Source of the DNA: Leptospira broomii serovar Hurstbridge str. 5399
GTDB lineage: Bacteria > Spirochaetota > Leptospiria > Leptospirales > Leptospiraceae
Assembly (NCBI RefSeq): GCF_000243715.2
Contig: NZ_AHMO02000011.1
Coordinates: 434,001 to 498,000, forward strand
Direction: 5' to 3'
DNA length: 64,000 bases
The position numbers and the translations under genes are program-made. Each line of letters begins with the position of its first letter. Positions within the stretch are counted from its first letter, which is position 1. Under the pieces are notes generated by a model. The model worked only from the letters and a program-made list of their open reading frames with translations. It was not told the DNA's origin and ran no database searches. Positions 1 through 9,401 of this stretch are shown here, in pieces.

Positions 1-511
1 AAGCCTGGGCCAAGGCGACTTTTTTTACCATTCCGCCGGATAACTCGCCCATTCTTCTTGAAAAATCAGGAATATTTAATTCTCTTAACAGATTCTTTAA
101 ATCCGATTCAAGCCCCCACGCTTCTTTCAAATCCATCTCCGCCATTGCTTCCTGATATTCTTTTTCAGCCTCGGTTCCCCCTTTTTCGAGCAAGATGCAG
201 GCATTTTCGTATCGACGGATGGTCTCCATTAACGGACCGACTCCGGAGAGTATATGCTCTAAGATCGTGTAATTGGAATCGTAAGAAGGAAACTGCGGGA
301 GGTAGGAAATTTTCAAAATCCGATTTCGGATTACTTTTCCCTGATCGGGTTCTTCCGTTCCTAAGAGAATACGCAGGAGTGTCGACTTCCCGGAGCCGTT
401 AATTCCGAGAAGACCGGTTTTTTCCCCCTCGTCAATGCCGAAGCTGACGTCTCGAAATAGACTCTTTTCACCGATGGTTTTAGAGATGCGATCGACAGAA
501 ATTAAGTTCAC
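1..511 (-). CDS. ABC-F family ATP-binding protein, N-terminal part (cut by window edge)
   Basis: I translated this by eye from a GTG start at 511, which gives the usual ABC-F opening (MNLISVDRIS); 170 residues lie in the window and the gene runs off the left edge. Walker A (GINGSGKST) is at residues 36-44, the Q-loop (LPQF) near 71-74, and the ABC signature LSGGM at 157-161 followed by VKKVALAQA. No membrane segments are present. Together these indicate a soluble duplicated ATPase of the Uup/EttA kind, known to act on ribosomes or translation rather than transport. A TTG 33 nt upstream is an alternative start. The gene lies 50 bp downstream of the PAS kinase on the same strand. The subfamily cannot be set without the second ATPase half. 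Confidence 0.85.
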   Translation of the reverse strand, partial: MNLISVDRISKTIGEKSLFRDVSFGIDEGEKTGLLGINGSGKSTLLRILLGTEEPDQGKVIRNRILKISYLPQFPSYDSNYTILEHILSGVGPLMETIRRYENACILLEKGGTEAEKEYQEAMAEMDLKEAWGLESDLKNLLRELNIPDFSRRMGELSGGMVKKVALAQA

Positions 512-561
512 TAACTCTACAAGCTTTCTATAGATACCGGGCAAGCAACCCTTTTACCGAT

Positions 562-2922
562 CTATGTAAGATCGGGGAGCTCTATTCGATAATGAACGCC
601 GGTGTCTGACGGGACCAAATTCCAATCCGCCTTAAGCTTTCCGAGCAACATTCCTACCAGTTGCAGACCGAGACTTTCCGATTCTTTGATATTGAACCCG
701 GTAGGCAGGCCGATTCCGTCGTCCTTAACTTCGATAATTAAAGTTCTTGCGGTTCGGGCAATTCCTATATTGATATTTCCGGTTCTTTCTCCGGGAAAGG
801 CATATTTCAAGCTGTTTGAAACAAGCTCGTTTAGCACCAGAGCTAATGGAATCGCAAAATCTAAATTTAATTTCAATTCATCCGATTCGACGGCGTATTT
901 GACCTTACGACTCGCACCGAACGACTGAACCAGCGCAACTAAAAGATTATTAAGGTATTCCTGAAAATCCGCGTCCGCAATCGATTCGTTTTGATATAAC
1001 TCTTTATGTATGAGCGCCATCGATTGAATACGTCGTTCGCATTCCTTAATAATCGAAACCAGTTTCGGATCGTCCGTAAATTCGGTTTGCAGGCTTAGTA
1101 GACTTGAAACGACCTGCAGATTATTTTTTACCCTATGGTGAATTTCCTTAAGCATCACTTCCTTATCAGTGAGCGACCTCCGTAAAGTTTCTTCGTATTG
1201 ATAACGCTCGGTTACGTCACGAATAACCTGCGCGGCCCCTATTAAATTATGGCTAAAATCCCTGATAGAACTATAGTTTATTTCAAGAACGATATTTTCG
1301 TTCACTAGGCCGGAAATTCTTCGTTCGACCCTAAATACTTCTCCCCGTAAGGCGCGACTCCAATTTTCTATGATCGTATTCCGTTCTTTAGGATCGGTCA
1401 AAAAAACTTCGGAAATACGATCTCCTTCGCTGATCCTCTTTCCATAAAGTTTCCAGACCAAAAGTTCGAAAGAACTATTGCATGCCATCACCCGCATATC
1501 CATATCGACTGCACAAATAGAATCTTTTACGCCTTCAATTATTGCCCGAAGTCTATCATTGGCTAACATGATTTTTTTTCGCAATTCTTGCAGTTCTTGC
1601 TGTGCCTTTTTTCGTTCGGAGATATCCCGAAAAATGACCTGCATAAACTTACTGTCTCTCTGTTGAAATGCGATGCCGGTGACTTCGACCTGGATCTCGC
1701 TGCCGTCTTTCATGAGAAATTTCTCTTCGATGGGGGCCAACGGCATTTCAAATTTAAGAGCACGTAGCATTCTATCCGAAACCACTTTTTGAGAATCGGG
1801 ATGAACGAAATCGAAAACCGATCTGCCTTCTATTTCCTCCAAGGATGAATATCCTAATATTCGCAAGCCCGCTTCATTCAAATAAAGTAATTTTCCTTCG
1901 GAATGGAGCCCGATTCCGTCAGGGCATACTTCCACCAATTTCCGATATTTTTCTTCGCTCGCTAACAAGGCGGTCTCCCAGACCGTTCTCAAAGTCACGT
2001 CCTTTAAAAAAATGACGGCTTCTTTTATCATACCTTCCTTCTGTAAAGGTGCGAACGAAACTTCCAATTCGGAATTCATTTCAGTCGGAAACAATCGACT
2101 AAAATGCCATTTTCCTTTTTCTCCGGCAAAGGCTTTCTCGAGTTGCGAATTGAATATCTCCCGGTGTTCCGGGGAAAGCAAAGAAGAAAGATTAATTCCT
2201 TTATGGAGAGATAATCCGAATTGGTTTTTGACTTCTTGTCTACCGGAGGAATTTACGTATTGAATGAGACCTATCTGATTTAATTGGATAACCCATTCGT
2301 CCGTACTATCCAATAAAATCTGAATATAGTCCAATTGGTCTCGAAGTATGATTTCATTTTTCTTTCGTAAAGTGATATCTTGAATGGACCCGTAAATTTG
2401 AATCACCCGGCGAGTTTCCGGATTTAGGATCGGTTTTCCATGATCACGAATCCAAAGTATCTCTCCTTTTTCGTTTAAAATTCTATATTCTTGAACTGAC
2501 GGTTTTCCGGTGAGGAGAGTCTTGACCTTGTCGGAAACTAACCCCTTATCTTCGGGATGAACGTTTAATAAACGGTCGATCGGAAGCCTATTTTTTTTAT
2601 TGAACGGTTTTTTTCCGAAGAACCGCCAAAAACTTTCATTCGCCCAACCGACTTGAAATTGATAATCATCCGATACATCCAAACGATAAATAAAATCGTA
2701 AGTGACTTCCGGTAAAAAGGAGCGCATCTCCTCGTAGGATTCTTTTCCAAAGAAACGTTTCGTAGACCAGTTTCGAAGCCAAGCAAACGTCATTTTAATT
2801 CCAAGAGAGCGTAAAAGCTTTCGCCCTTCCATTCTGGCCAGGTTACTAAATCCTCCCCTATTTCCTCGATTGATTTTTGCAACGCTTAGCGAATATGCAC
2901 AATTTGAGGTGTAATATTCCAT
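562..2922 (-). CDS. Multi-PAS sensor histidine kinase, HisKA_2 type
   Basis: This 786-residue kinase has four PAS-like blocks at about 75-185, 200-312, 322-437 and 455-572, each closing with a PAC-like DIT or DIS/DVTER motif. A HisKA_2 dimerisation domain follows with HHRVKNNLQ (phospho-acceptor His595 or His596), then a HATPase with N699 and N703 and the G-box DDGIGLP at about 734-740. There is no signal peptide or membrane segment, so it probably senses a cytoplasmic signal. The start is uncertain: residues 31 and 44 are also Met and the first ATG has no clear Shine-Dalgarno. It is divergent from a single-domain response regulator 128 bp away, a possible partner. No HAMP or receiver domain is present. 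Confidence 0.93.
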   Translation of the reverse strand: MEYYTSNCAYSLSVAKINRGNRGGFSNLARMEGRKLLRSLGIKMTFAWLRNWSTKRFFGKESYEEMRSFLPEVTYDFIYRLDVSDDYQFQVGWANESFWRFFGKKPFNKKNRLPIDRLLNVHPEDKGLVSDKVKTLLTGKPSVQEYRILNEKGEILWIRDHGKPILNPETRRVIQIYGSIQDITLRKKNEIILRDQLDYIQILLDSTDEWVIQLNQIGLIQYVNSSGRQEVKNQFGLSLHKGINLSSLLSPEHREIFNSQLEKAFAGEKGKWHFSRLFPTEMNSELEVSFAPLQKEGMIKEAVIFLKDVTLRTVWETALLASEEKYRKLVEVCPDGIGLHSEGKLLYLNEAGLRILGYSSLEEIEGRSVFDFVHPDSQKVVSDRMLRALKFEMPLAPIEEKFLMKDGSEIQVEVTGIAFQQRDSKFMQVIFRDISERKKAQQELQELRKKIMLANDRLRAIIEGVKDSICAVDMDMRVMACNSSFELLVWKLYGKRISEGDRISEVFLTDPKERNTIIENWSRALRGEVFRVERRISGLVNENIVLEINYSSIRDFSHNLIGAAQVIRDVTERYQYEETLRRSLTDKEVMLKEIHHRVKNNLQVVSSLLSLQTEFTDDPKLVSIIKECERRIQSMALIHKELYQNESIADADFQEYLNNLLVALVQSFGASRKVKYAVESDELKLNLDFAIPLALVLNELVSNSLKYAFPGERTGNINIGIARTARTLIIEVKDDGIGLPTGFNIKESESLGLQLVGMLLGKLKADWNLVPSDTGVHYRIELPDLT

Positions 2923-3050
2923 AGTTTAGACATTACTTAATTCTCGCAAAGGGGAAGATAACGGCGTCCTATATAGAAAGAATGTGTTCTATTCCAAATT
3001 GAAAAAGAGATTTGTGGGGAAGCAAATTCAATTACTGCACTAAACAAAGT

Positions 3051-3473
3051 ATGAATCCAACTCAGGGAAACGGAACTTCAACGACGATTCAAACGATTAG
3101 AATTCTCATTGCCGAAGACGATCATATCAACCAGATCATTGCAAAAAGAATGTTTCAGAAATCAGGGTACGAAGTCGAAATCGTAAATAACGGACTGGAA
3201 GTATTAACCGCAATTCGTCGAAGTAAATACGATATCATCTATCTAGACCTCATTATGCCGGAATTGGGTGGATTCGAAACCGCTCGAAGATTGCGGGAGG
3301 AATTCAAAGAATCTGCGGAACCTCCATGGATAGTCGCTTTAACTGCAATGTCCTTAGCGGATGAATTCGAAGAGTATCTGGAATCCGGAATGGACTCCTT
3401 CATTTCAAAGCCTTATAAATTAGAAGATATTCGCAATTCTATAGATGATTATTTCGTAAGAAAATCCAAATAG
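3051..3473 (+). CDS. Single-domain response regulator (CheY-like)
   Basis: This is a stand-alone receiver domain of about 140 residues: acidic pocket EDD at 22-24, phospho-acceptor Asp66 in YLDLIMP, the conserved Thr in ALTAMS, and the Lys in SKPYKLEDI. There is no output domain, so it likely works through protein-protein contact or in a phosphorelay. I chose the ATG at 3051; a TTG at 3012 in the same frame adds 13 residues and has a weak AGAGA upstream. The gene is divergent from the multi-PAS kinase, which lacks its own receiver, so pairing is plausible but inferred. Its 3' end overlaps the convergent hydrolase gene by 25 bp. Confidence 0.9.
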   Translation: MNPTQGNGTSTTIQTIRILIAEDDHINQIIAKRMFQKSGYEVEIVNNGLEVLTAIRRSKYDIIYLDLIMPELGGFETARRLREEFKESAEPPWIVALTAMSLADEFEEYLESGMDSFISKPYKLEDIRNSIDDYFVRKSK

Positions 3474-4363
3474 ATATTAGCAACTTCAACCGGTTTTTCC
3501 AACATAGGAACATGTCCGACATCCTTTAAAATCACCTTCGCAGAATGGGATATTCCTTTTTCCAATACTTCCGCTCCGGATACGCTAAGAACACGGTCAG
3601 TATCCCCCCAAAGAATTAATGTCTTCGATTTTATCGATTTCATATTTTCTTGAAGTGGAAATCCCTTGCGAATATCCTTAAATACGATTTTATTAAACTC
3701 GGCGTTTTTAACCGCTCTTTCCGCAAAATACCCTTTTAGAATCGAAGGAACCTTAGGCGGATTTACGAATACGAACTTCATCAATTCTTCGAACTCGTCC
3801 GCGTTGGTGACGATGAGATTATTTTTCCCATTCTCCATATTTTTGGAGAGCTCGCTTTTTATCGGGCTATTGATTCCGCTTGGAGCAAATAATCCGAGAG
3901 AAAGGATTTTTTCGGGGTGTTTAGCGGCAAAAACTCCGGAAATGCATCCGCCCATGGAATTTCCGACTATATGAAATTTATCCCAACCGATTGCCTTCGT
4001 AAATTGATCCAATCGCTCCACTTGTTGATCGATCGAATATCCTTGGTCGGTTAATTTTTCGTTCTCTCCGAAGCCGGGCAAATCCACGGCGATAATGTCG
4101 TATTTCTTGGTTAACCCTCCGGCAAACCTAGTCCAATTGTCCTTATCTCCGCCGAAGCCGTGGACCATTAGAATTTTTTCTTTGCCGCTTCCACCTTCCA
4201 AGTAAACCCAATTCCAGGGAGCTTGTTTTAGCTCCTTCTTCTCGACGTTAGACTTCCAACGCTCATATCCGAATCCGAATCGGACTAGCGTTCCCGAGCA
4301 AGAAACGAATGTTAAGCTAAATAACAAAAACGGAAGAACGATACGGGTCAAAGCGGTTTTCAT
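3449..4363 (-). CDS. Alpha/beta hydrolase lipoprotein
   Basis: The 304-residue product has a lipoprotein signal (hydrophobic stretch ending LTFVSC, Cys22), so it is probably anchored in the envelope. The rest is a classic alpha/beta hydrolase: oxyanion motif HGFGG at 69-72, nucleophile elbow GNSMGG with Ser136, acid Asp256 in WGDTDRV, and His284 in GHVPMLEKP, so the triad looks intact. The substrate is unknown; esters or lipids are typical for this fold. It lies 22 bp downstream of the cNMP-binding protein on the same strand, which suggests one transcript. The 3' end overlaps the convergent response regulator gene by 25 bp. Confidence 0.92.
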   Translation of the reverse strand: MKTALTRIVLPFLLFSLTFVSCSGTLVRFGFGYERWKSNVEKKELKQAPWNWVYLEGGSGKEKILMVHGFGGDKDNWTRFAGGLTKKYDIIAVDLPGFGENEKLTDQGYSIDQQVERLDQFTKAIGWDKFHIVGNSMGGCISGVFAAKHPEKILSLGLFAPSGINSPIKSELSKNMENGKNNLIVTNADEFEELMKFVFVNPPKVPSILKGYFAERAVKNAEFNKIVFKDIRKGFPLQENMKSIKSKTLILWGDTDRVLSVSGAEVLEKGISHSAKVILKDVGHVPMLEKPVEVANIYLDFLTK

Positions 4364-4385
4364 CGGGGTTTCTCGCGGCTAAATT

Positions 4386-4859
4386 TTAAGAATAACGTTT
4401 TTTAAGTTCTCTGGCATAAGCGAGATCGTGCGTGAGTAGTCTCATCCTTTTTACAAGGTAAGTAGTAATGCTTTTATAGAATTTTAGCGCCAATTCCTTA
4501 TCTTCATCCAAAGTTTTTTGGAGATGCTCAAAAGGAATTTCCAGCAATTCGCAACGTTCCATCGCTTCTACCGTTCCTGCACGCTTCCCTTGGTCCAAAA
4601 ATGGAAACTCTCCAAAATGATCTCCCGTCGCAATCGTGGTCACATTTACGTCGGTTCCTTTTTCGGTCGAAGTTATAATTTTAAGAGTTCCGTACATAAC
4701 GACGTAAAATGCCTTTGCTTCGTTTCCCTCTTGATACACCGATTCGCCCTGCTCTAGAACCTTGTATTTTGTTTTTTCAGCAAGCTTAGAGAGATCGTCC
4801 TTGGAGAAGCTGGAAAAAAGATAAATGCCTTGCAGAATTTCTTCGATTGAATGTTGCAT
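4386..4859 (-). CDS. Cyclic nucleotide-binding domain protein
   Basis: This is a 157-residue protein made almost entirely of one cNMP-binding domain. The phosphate-binding cassette is clear: GEFPFLDQGKRAGT at about 83-96, with the Gly-Glu pair and the Arg (R93) that contacts the cyclic phosphate in cAMP/cGMP binders. There is no DNA-binding helix-turn-helix, so it is not a Crp-type transcription factor; the C-terminal 40 residues are helical and basic. It may act as a small ligand-responsive adaptor. It is the first gene of a likely two-gene unit with the lipoprotein hydrolase. Leptospires encode many cyclases and cNMP-binding proteins, which fits. Confidence 0.88.
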   Translation of the reverse strand: MQHSIEEILQGIYLFSSFSKDDLSKLAEKTKYKVLEQGESVYQEGNEAKAFYVVMYGTLKIITSTEKGTDVNVTTIATGDHFGEFPFLDQGKRAGTVEAMERCELLEIPFEHLQKTLDEDKELALKFYKSITTYLVKRMRLLTHDLAYARELKKRYS

Positions 4860-5045
4860 AGAATTTCCTTATGAAAAACCGAGTCTGGCTTCCGGAAAAA
4901 AACCTTCAAGCTACTTTCCTGGTCGACTACCGAGAATTCAGCCATCCGAATTTCATCTCCGAAGCGTTCGGAAATTTCAATAGGAATAAAAACGTCCGAA
5001 AAATACGCCTAAAGCGGTTTCACTATTAACGGGAACGATGGGATT

Positions 5046-6671
5046 TCATTCCGGAATCCGAAGCGTAAACTTTATCCCATCATCCGTTTTAAAGTCCGAC
5101 TTTGCACGTAATTGTCTCGTCAAGATATCGATTAATTGCAAACCGATCGAACCCGATTTTTCCAAGAAGTTACGATCGTAGGAAAAACCGTTGTCTTCGT
5201 ACTTTAGTAGTAATCCGTGCTCGTCCGTTTCGAGTCGAATCCTGATTTTTCCGGTATGATCTCCCGGAAATCCATATTTAATGGAATTTGTTAAAAGCTC
5301 ATTTAAGATCAATCCTAACGGTATGGCCTTTTCTACCGTTACTTTCGAAGGAAGAATCTCGAGATCCAACATGATTCTCTGCGACGCTTCGTACGTCCGA
5401 ATCAAATTGAAAGAAAGAGAGCCGAAGTAATTCTTTAAATCGACATCCGTAAAATTATCGGATCGGTACAAATCGGAGTGTACTAACGCCATGGACTTTA
5501 CCCGACTTTCACTTTCTAACAATACGCTCCTTAATGTCGGATCCTCGTAATTTTCATATTGTAGACCGAGTAAGCTTGCGATAACCTGCAGATTGTTTTT
5601 CACCCGATGGTGAATTTCCCGGAGCATGACCTCTTTTTCCGCGAGTGATTTTTCCAACTCCTTGGTGATCCGATTTCGTTCGGTAACGTCTCGAACGATT
5701 CCCATTGCTTTGTCGGAATCCAATAAGACTGCATTGACTTCGCAATCGATAAGAATTCCCTCTTTAGATTTAAACTTTCTTTGCAAGGTAACCGGCTTAC
5801 CTACAATCAAATTAGGCATAATCTTCAATGTCTCCTGCCAACTATTCGAATCCAATACGTGCTCTAACGTGAATGAAAGAAGTTCTTCTTTCGAATAATT
5901 CAACAATTCTTCAAAACGCCGATTTACTTCAAGTAGCCGAGCCCCTCGATCGGTGATGACGATCGCGTCGGACGCATTTTCAACGATGGATCGATATTTC
6001 TTTTCGCTTTCCTCCAGCTTTTTTACCGCCTCCACTCGGTCCGTAACATCATAAAGTATCGAAAAAACCAATACCTTATCGTTCAGCCGAATCGGGCCCG
6101 TATATATCTCCATTTCCCTGATCTCGCCGTTTTTCAATCGATGCTTGAATAAAGAATAGTGACGCGACTCTAATGCGGCGCCATGCACCGCCTCGTAAAC
6201 CAACTCTTGGGAGAGGATATTAATGTCGGTAATTTTCATACTCAAGAGTTCTTCTCTCGAATACCCGTAAAAAAGGCTCGCTGCTTCGTTTGCATAAACG
6301 ATCTTGCCGGTCTCGGGATCCAAAATCCATTTGATGGCTTGATTCGTTTCAAAGACTTGGCGAAAGGGAAAGTCATTGGAAAATAGTTCTTTGAGCAAAT
6401 TTTCCGGATATGCCTCGGAATCGGACGCGGTAGTAAGTTCCAACCAATATTGATCCTGTATTCTCTTCCATTTTGCGACCATATCCGACTCGATCGAAGT
6501 CATGGATACAAACTCGGGTTTACAACGTAAAGTCGCGCTTCCGGATTCCCCTATAACCGCTTCAGCGCCATCGAATAAATCTTCCATCGTTTTCCCTTTC
6601 CATCGGGCTTCGGGCAGGTTCATCGCAAGAATGAGACCTTCCAAACTGTGCAGAATAATCCATTGATTCAT
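5046..6671 (-). CDS. PAS-PAS sensor histidine kinase, HisKA_2 type
   Basis: The 541-residue soluble kinase has an N-terminal region (1-100) without an obvious domain, PAS domains at about 105-213 and 224-334 (the latter opening KYRSIVENASDAIVITD), a HisKA_2 domain with HHRVKNNLQ (His354/355), and a HATPase with N458 and N462 and G-box EDNG. The catalytic half closely resembles that of the larger kinase at 562-2922, suggesting duplication of the same class. No membrane segment or receiver domain is visible. It is divergent from the DUF445 gene. The ATG used has no strong Shine-Dalgarno. Its partner regulator is not evident. Confidence 0.92.
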   Translation of the reverse strand: MNQWIILHSLEGLILAMNLPEARWKGKTMEDLFDGAEAVIGESGSATLRCKPEFVSMTSIESDMVAKWKRIQDQYWLELTTASDSEAYPENLLKELFSNDFPFRQVFETNQAIKWILDPETGKIVYANEAASLFYGYSREELLSMKITDINILSQELVYEAVHGAALESRHYSLFKHRLKNGEIREMEIYTGPIRLNDKVLVFSILYDVTDRVEAVKKLEESEKKYRSIVENASDAIVITDRGARLLEVNRRFEELLNYSKEELLSFTLEHVLDSNSWQETLKIMPNLIVGKPVTLQRKFKSKEGILIDCEVNAVLLDSDKAMGIVRDVTERNRITKELEKSLAEKEVMLREIHHRVKNNLQVIASLLGLQYENYEDPTLRSVLLESESRVKSMALVHSDLYRSDNFTDVDLKNYFGSLSFNLIRTYEASQRIMLDLEILPSKVTVEKAIPLGLILNELLTNSIKYGFPGDHTGKIRIRLETDEHGLLLKYEDNGFSYDRNFLEKSGSIGLQLIDILTRQLRAKSDFKTDDGIKFTLRIPE

Positions 6672-6868
6672 GAAGAAAAGAACGCGAGTAAATCTTGGGA
6701 AGCTGGAAAGAACAACATATTCCTAAGAGAGAGTAGTTTCACCGATAGCCTTTTTTAGAAAAGTTTTTACTTCGGGGAATTTCAGAAAAAGAACTTGCAG
6801 CCCATTCCCTCGAACGGGACTTTGCAAAAGAGTCCGCTATTATAGCGGTCGCTACAGGAATTGAAAAC

Positions 6869-8104
6869 ATGGATTTATCCTTCTTCAGCCAAAATAAAGA
6901 GCTAATCGGCATTATCATGATGCCATTCACCTATGGATTCGTCGGGTGGTTTACTAACGTAGTCGCACTGAAGATGACCTTCTATCCTCTAGAATTCGTC
7001 GGAATCCCGCCTTATCTAGGATGGCAAGGAATCGTTCCGAAGAAAGCCCAAAAGCTGGCTCTAAAATCCGTGAATATTATGACCGAGAGATTGATCAAAG
7101 TAGAGGATTTTTTTTCGAAAGTAGATCCTGAGCAACTTGAAAAGGAATTTCAGCCTGTTCTAGACGGTTTGGTGCCTTCTGCCACAAAGGAAATCATTCA
7201 TCATATCAATCCGGATATGCGGAAACATCTCGAAAACGGCCATGAACAGGAAATCATAAACGCCGTTCAGGAAAAATGCGCTCATACCGTGAGGAATATC
7301 ATGGTTCAGGTTAAGGAAAATGTCTCCTCCGTTTTTAATTTCCGATCTTTAGTTCTTCGCAAGCTCACGGGTCCGAATGTAAAAAGGATTGTGGATATCT
7401 TCGAGGAGGTAGGTTCAAAGGAATTTACTTTCATAGAAAGATGCGGTTGGTATCTTGGGGGGGCTTTAGGAATCCTTCAAGCCGTTCTTTGGGAATTCTT
7501 CCCCGTTTGGTGGACTCTTCCCATCCAAGGGATCATTGTAGGATATATTACGAACTGGGTCGCTTTGACCATGATCTTCCGGCCTTTGTACGAGAAACGC
7601 TTCGGCCCGATCAAATACCGTGGGCTCTTTTTAGCTAGGCAGGAAGAAGTATCTCGAAAGTATTCGAACGTGTTCGCAACGCAGGTATTGACCGCAAGAA
7701 ACGTTCTGGAGGAAATCCTCTACAAAAGAGCTGCGAGAACTTTAGTAGAAACCATTCAAGAGGAAGCCGTAACTGCCGCTCATAAATTACATTTAAACGG
7801 AAATTTAGATTCCGACGACGGCAAAGGCGAAGACTCCGATTTTGAAACTACTAAGAAAGAGGTGATTCGTAATGTGAGTGATACTCTGGCGAATAGCTCC
7901 AGCAAATTAGAAAGTTATATGGGTCGAGCAATGAGCATAGAGAATAATATGTTCAAGAGAATGAAAGATCTCCCTCCGGAAGAGTTCGAGCCTATCCTTC
8001 GTTCAGCATTCCAGGAAGACGAATACGTATTGATTCTGATCGGCTCCGTGTTAGGTGCGATCGTAGGTCTCTTCCAGGGACTCTACATGCTCTACGTCGC
8101 TTAA
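6869..8104 (+). CDS. DUF445 family membrane protein
   Basis: The 411-residue protein begins with a membrane segment followed by GFVGWFTNVVALKM, the hallmark of DUF445 proteins, and repeats it near residues 225-245 as GYITNWVALTMIF. Another hydrophobic hairpin is at about 195-220 and one helix is at the C-terminus (395-410). The middle is long, charged and helical. The function of the family is not established. AGGA eight nucleotides before the ATG supports the start. A run of seven G (7457-7463) lies inside the gene. It is followed after 4 bp by the 99-residue gene and then a hydrolase, probably an operon. Confidence 0.9.
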   Translation: MDLSFFSQNKELIGIIMMPFTYGFVGWFTNVVALKMTFYPLEFVGIPPYLGWQGIVPKKAQKLALKSVNIMTERLIKVEDFFSKVDPEQLEKEFQPVLDGLVPSATKEIIHHINPDMRKHLENGHEQEIINAVQEKCAHTVRNIMVQVKENVSSVFNFRSLVLRKLTGPNVKRIVDIFEEVGSKEFTFIERCGWYLGGALGILQAVLWEFFPVWWTLPIQGIIVGYITNWVALTMIFRPLYEKRFGPIKYRGLFLARQEEVSRKYSNVFATQVLTARNVLEEILYKRAARTLVETIQEEAVTAAHKLHLNGNLDSDDGKGEDSDFETTKKEVIRNVSDTLANSSSKLESYMGRAMSIENNMFKRMKDLPPEEFEPILRSAFQEDEYVLILIGSVLGAIVGLFQGLYMLYVA

Positions 8105-8108
8105 TCGT

Positions 8109-8408
8109 ATGAAAGAAATTCGAGTCAAAGAACAGGATCCTGAAAGTTTTCTCAGAAAGCTGAGAAAGGCGGTCGCCGCCGGAGAGTTAGGGACTCTGAC
8201 TAGCTTCGACCTGGAAGGGGATGATTTTTGCATCCGATTTTCCGGACTAGGGGAATCTCGGATTTGGTACAAATTGGAAAGAGTCGGCGAAGGTTTTTCC
8301 GCCACCAGACGTAAAGAAAAGATCGCTTTACTTCATCAGGCCTTTCGAGGAGAGATGGAAAAGAATCTAGGAAATATTCTGCGCCGACTCGGTGCGGATA
8401 TTTCATGA
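8109..8408 (+). CDS. Conserved hypothetical protein, 99 residues
   Basis: I do not recognise this small protein. It is charged and soluble, with a helical N-terminus rich in Lys, Arg and Glu, a central beta-like part (TSFDLEGDDFCIRFSGLG) and a basic helical C-terminus. There is no signal peptide or membrane segment. It is wedged between the DUF445 gene (4 bp upstream) and the hydrolase (9 bp downstream) on the same strand, and its codon use matches theirs, which supports a real gene. Other frames across this stretch contain only shadows. Confidence 0.75.
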   Translation: MKEIRVKEQDPESFLRKLRKAVAAGELGTLTSFDLEGDDFCIRFSGLGESRIWYKLERVGEGFSATRRKEKIALLHQAFRGEMEKNLGNILRRLGADIS

Positions 8409-8417
8409 TTATTACAA

Positions 8418-9401
8418 ATGTCACAGTCGCATAGGGAACCCAAGATCGCCCTACTTCCTTCCGGAATCCGGCTAGCTTACGATAAATTCCCGGGAAAATA
8501 CAAGATTCCTCTTTTCTGCATTCACGGCCTCACCGGCAATTTACGGAATTTTGAACCGATCGCGCATACCCTTTCCAAGAAAGGGATCACAGTCATCACC
8601 TATGATTTGCGCGGGAGAGGCCATTCGGATAAACCCGAAGGAGAATACTCGGCAAAAATACACGCTCAGGATTTGAAAGATCTTGCCGGAGTTTTGGGAT
8701 ACAAACGCATTGCGGTATTGTCCCACTCCTTAGGTTGCTGGGTTACTTTACGATTGGCAGAGCTTGCTCCACAGTTCTTGAAAAAGGCAGTATTAGTCGA
8801 CGGTGGCGGAGCATTATCTCCGCTGCGAAAGTTTTCGAATCTTCTAATGATTCGTTCTTCTTTGGCGAGGCTCGGCAGGATCGTCCCTAGCAAAGAGATA
8901 TATCTTGCAGAAGCGAAAAAATCGCCGATTCTCTCCTCATGGAACGAGGATATTCGAAATTTCCTGCAATACGAACTCGAACCGATCGGAACACTTTCCA
9001 AATATCTAGGTCCTAACGACGAATCCGGACCGTTCGGTCCCGTTCAATGCTCGCTTCCTCCTCGAGTGGCTGAATCCGAATTACAAAGTATGGGCGGTTC
9101 CTTACACCCTATCGGAATTTTTCGCAGATTTTTAAAAAATCCGATTTCAAGCTTTCGAATATTACAAGAAAATAATCGACTTCCCTATTCCGCGATGACT
9201 TGTCCGGTATTAGTGGTTAGAGCCGGGAAACCGAATTTCAAACCGGGAGACGAATTGCTCCCCGATAGTGCGATTGAAAAAATGCGGAGAGAAATGCGGG
9301 ATTTTCGGGTCTTGGAAGTTCCGGATAAAAACCATTACGAAGTGGTTTTACTCGAAGATAAATTAAGAGATAAAGAAATTTATAATTTCCTAATTCGCTA
9401 A
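8418..9401 (+). CDS. Alpha/beta hydrolase
   Basis: A cytoplasmic 327-residue alpha/beta hydrolase with HGLTG at about 36-40, the loop DLRGRGHSDKP, nucleophile elbow SHSLG with Ser104, and a late His in KNHYEVV. A variable cap lies at about 130-240. No signal peptide is visible. It is the third gene of the DUF445 unit, nine nucleotides after the small unknown gene. The substrate is unknown. Its stop overlaps the stop of the convergent pgsW gene by 4 bp, so each transcript must end inside the other gene. Confidence 0.9.
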   Translation: MSQSHREPKIALLPSGIRLAYDKFPGKYKIPLFCIHGLTGNLRNFEPIAHTLSKKGITVITYDLRGRGHSDKPEGEYSAKIHAQDLKDLAGVLGYKRIAVLSHSLGCWVTLRLAELAPQFLKKAVLVDGGGALSPLRKFSNLLMIRSSLARLGRIVPSKEIYLAEAKKSPILSSWNEDIRNFLQYELEPIGTLSKYLGPNDESGPFGPVQCSLPPRVAESELQSMGGSLHPIGIFRRFLKNPISSFRILQENNRLPYSAMTCPVLVVRAGKPNFKPGDELLPDSAIEKMRREMRDFRVLEVPDKNHYEVVLLEDKLRDKEIYNFLIR

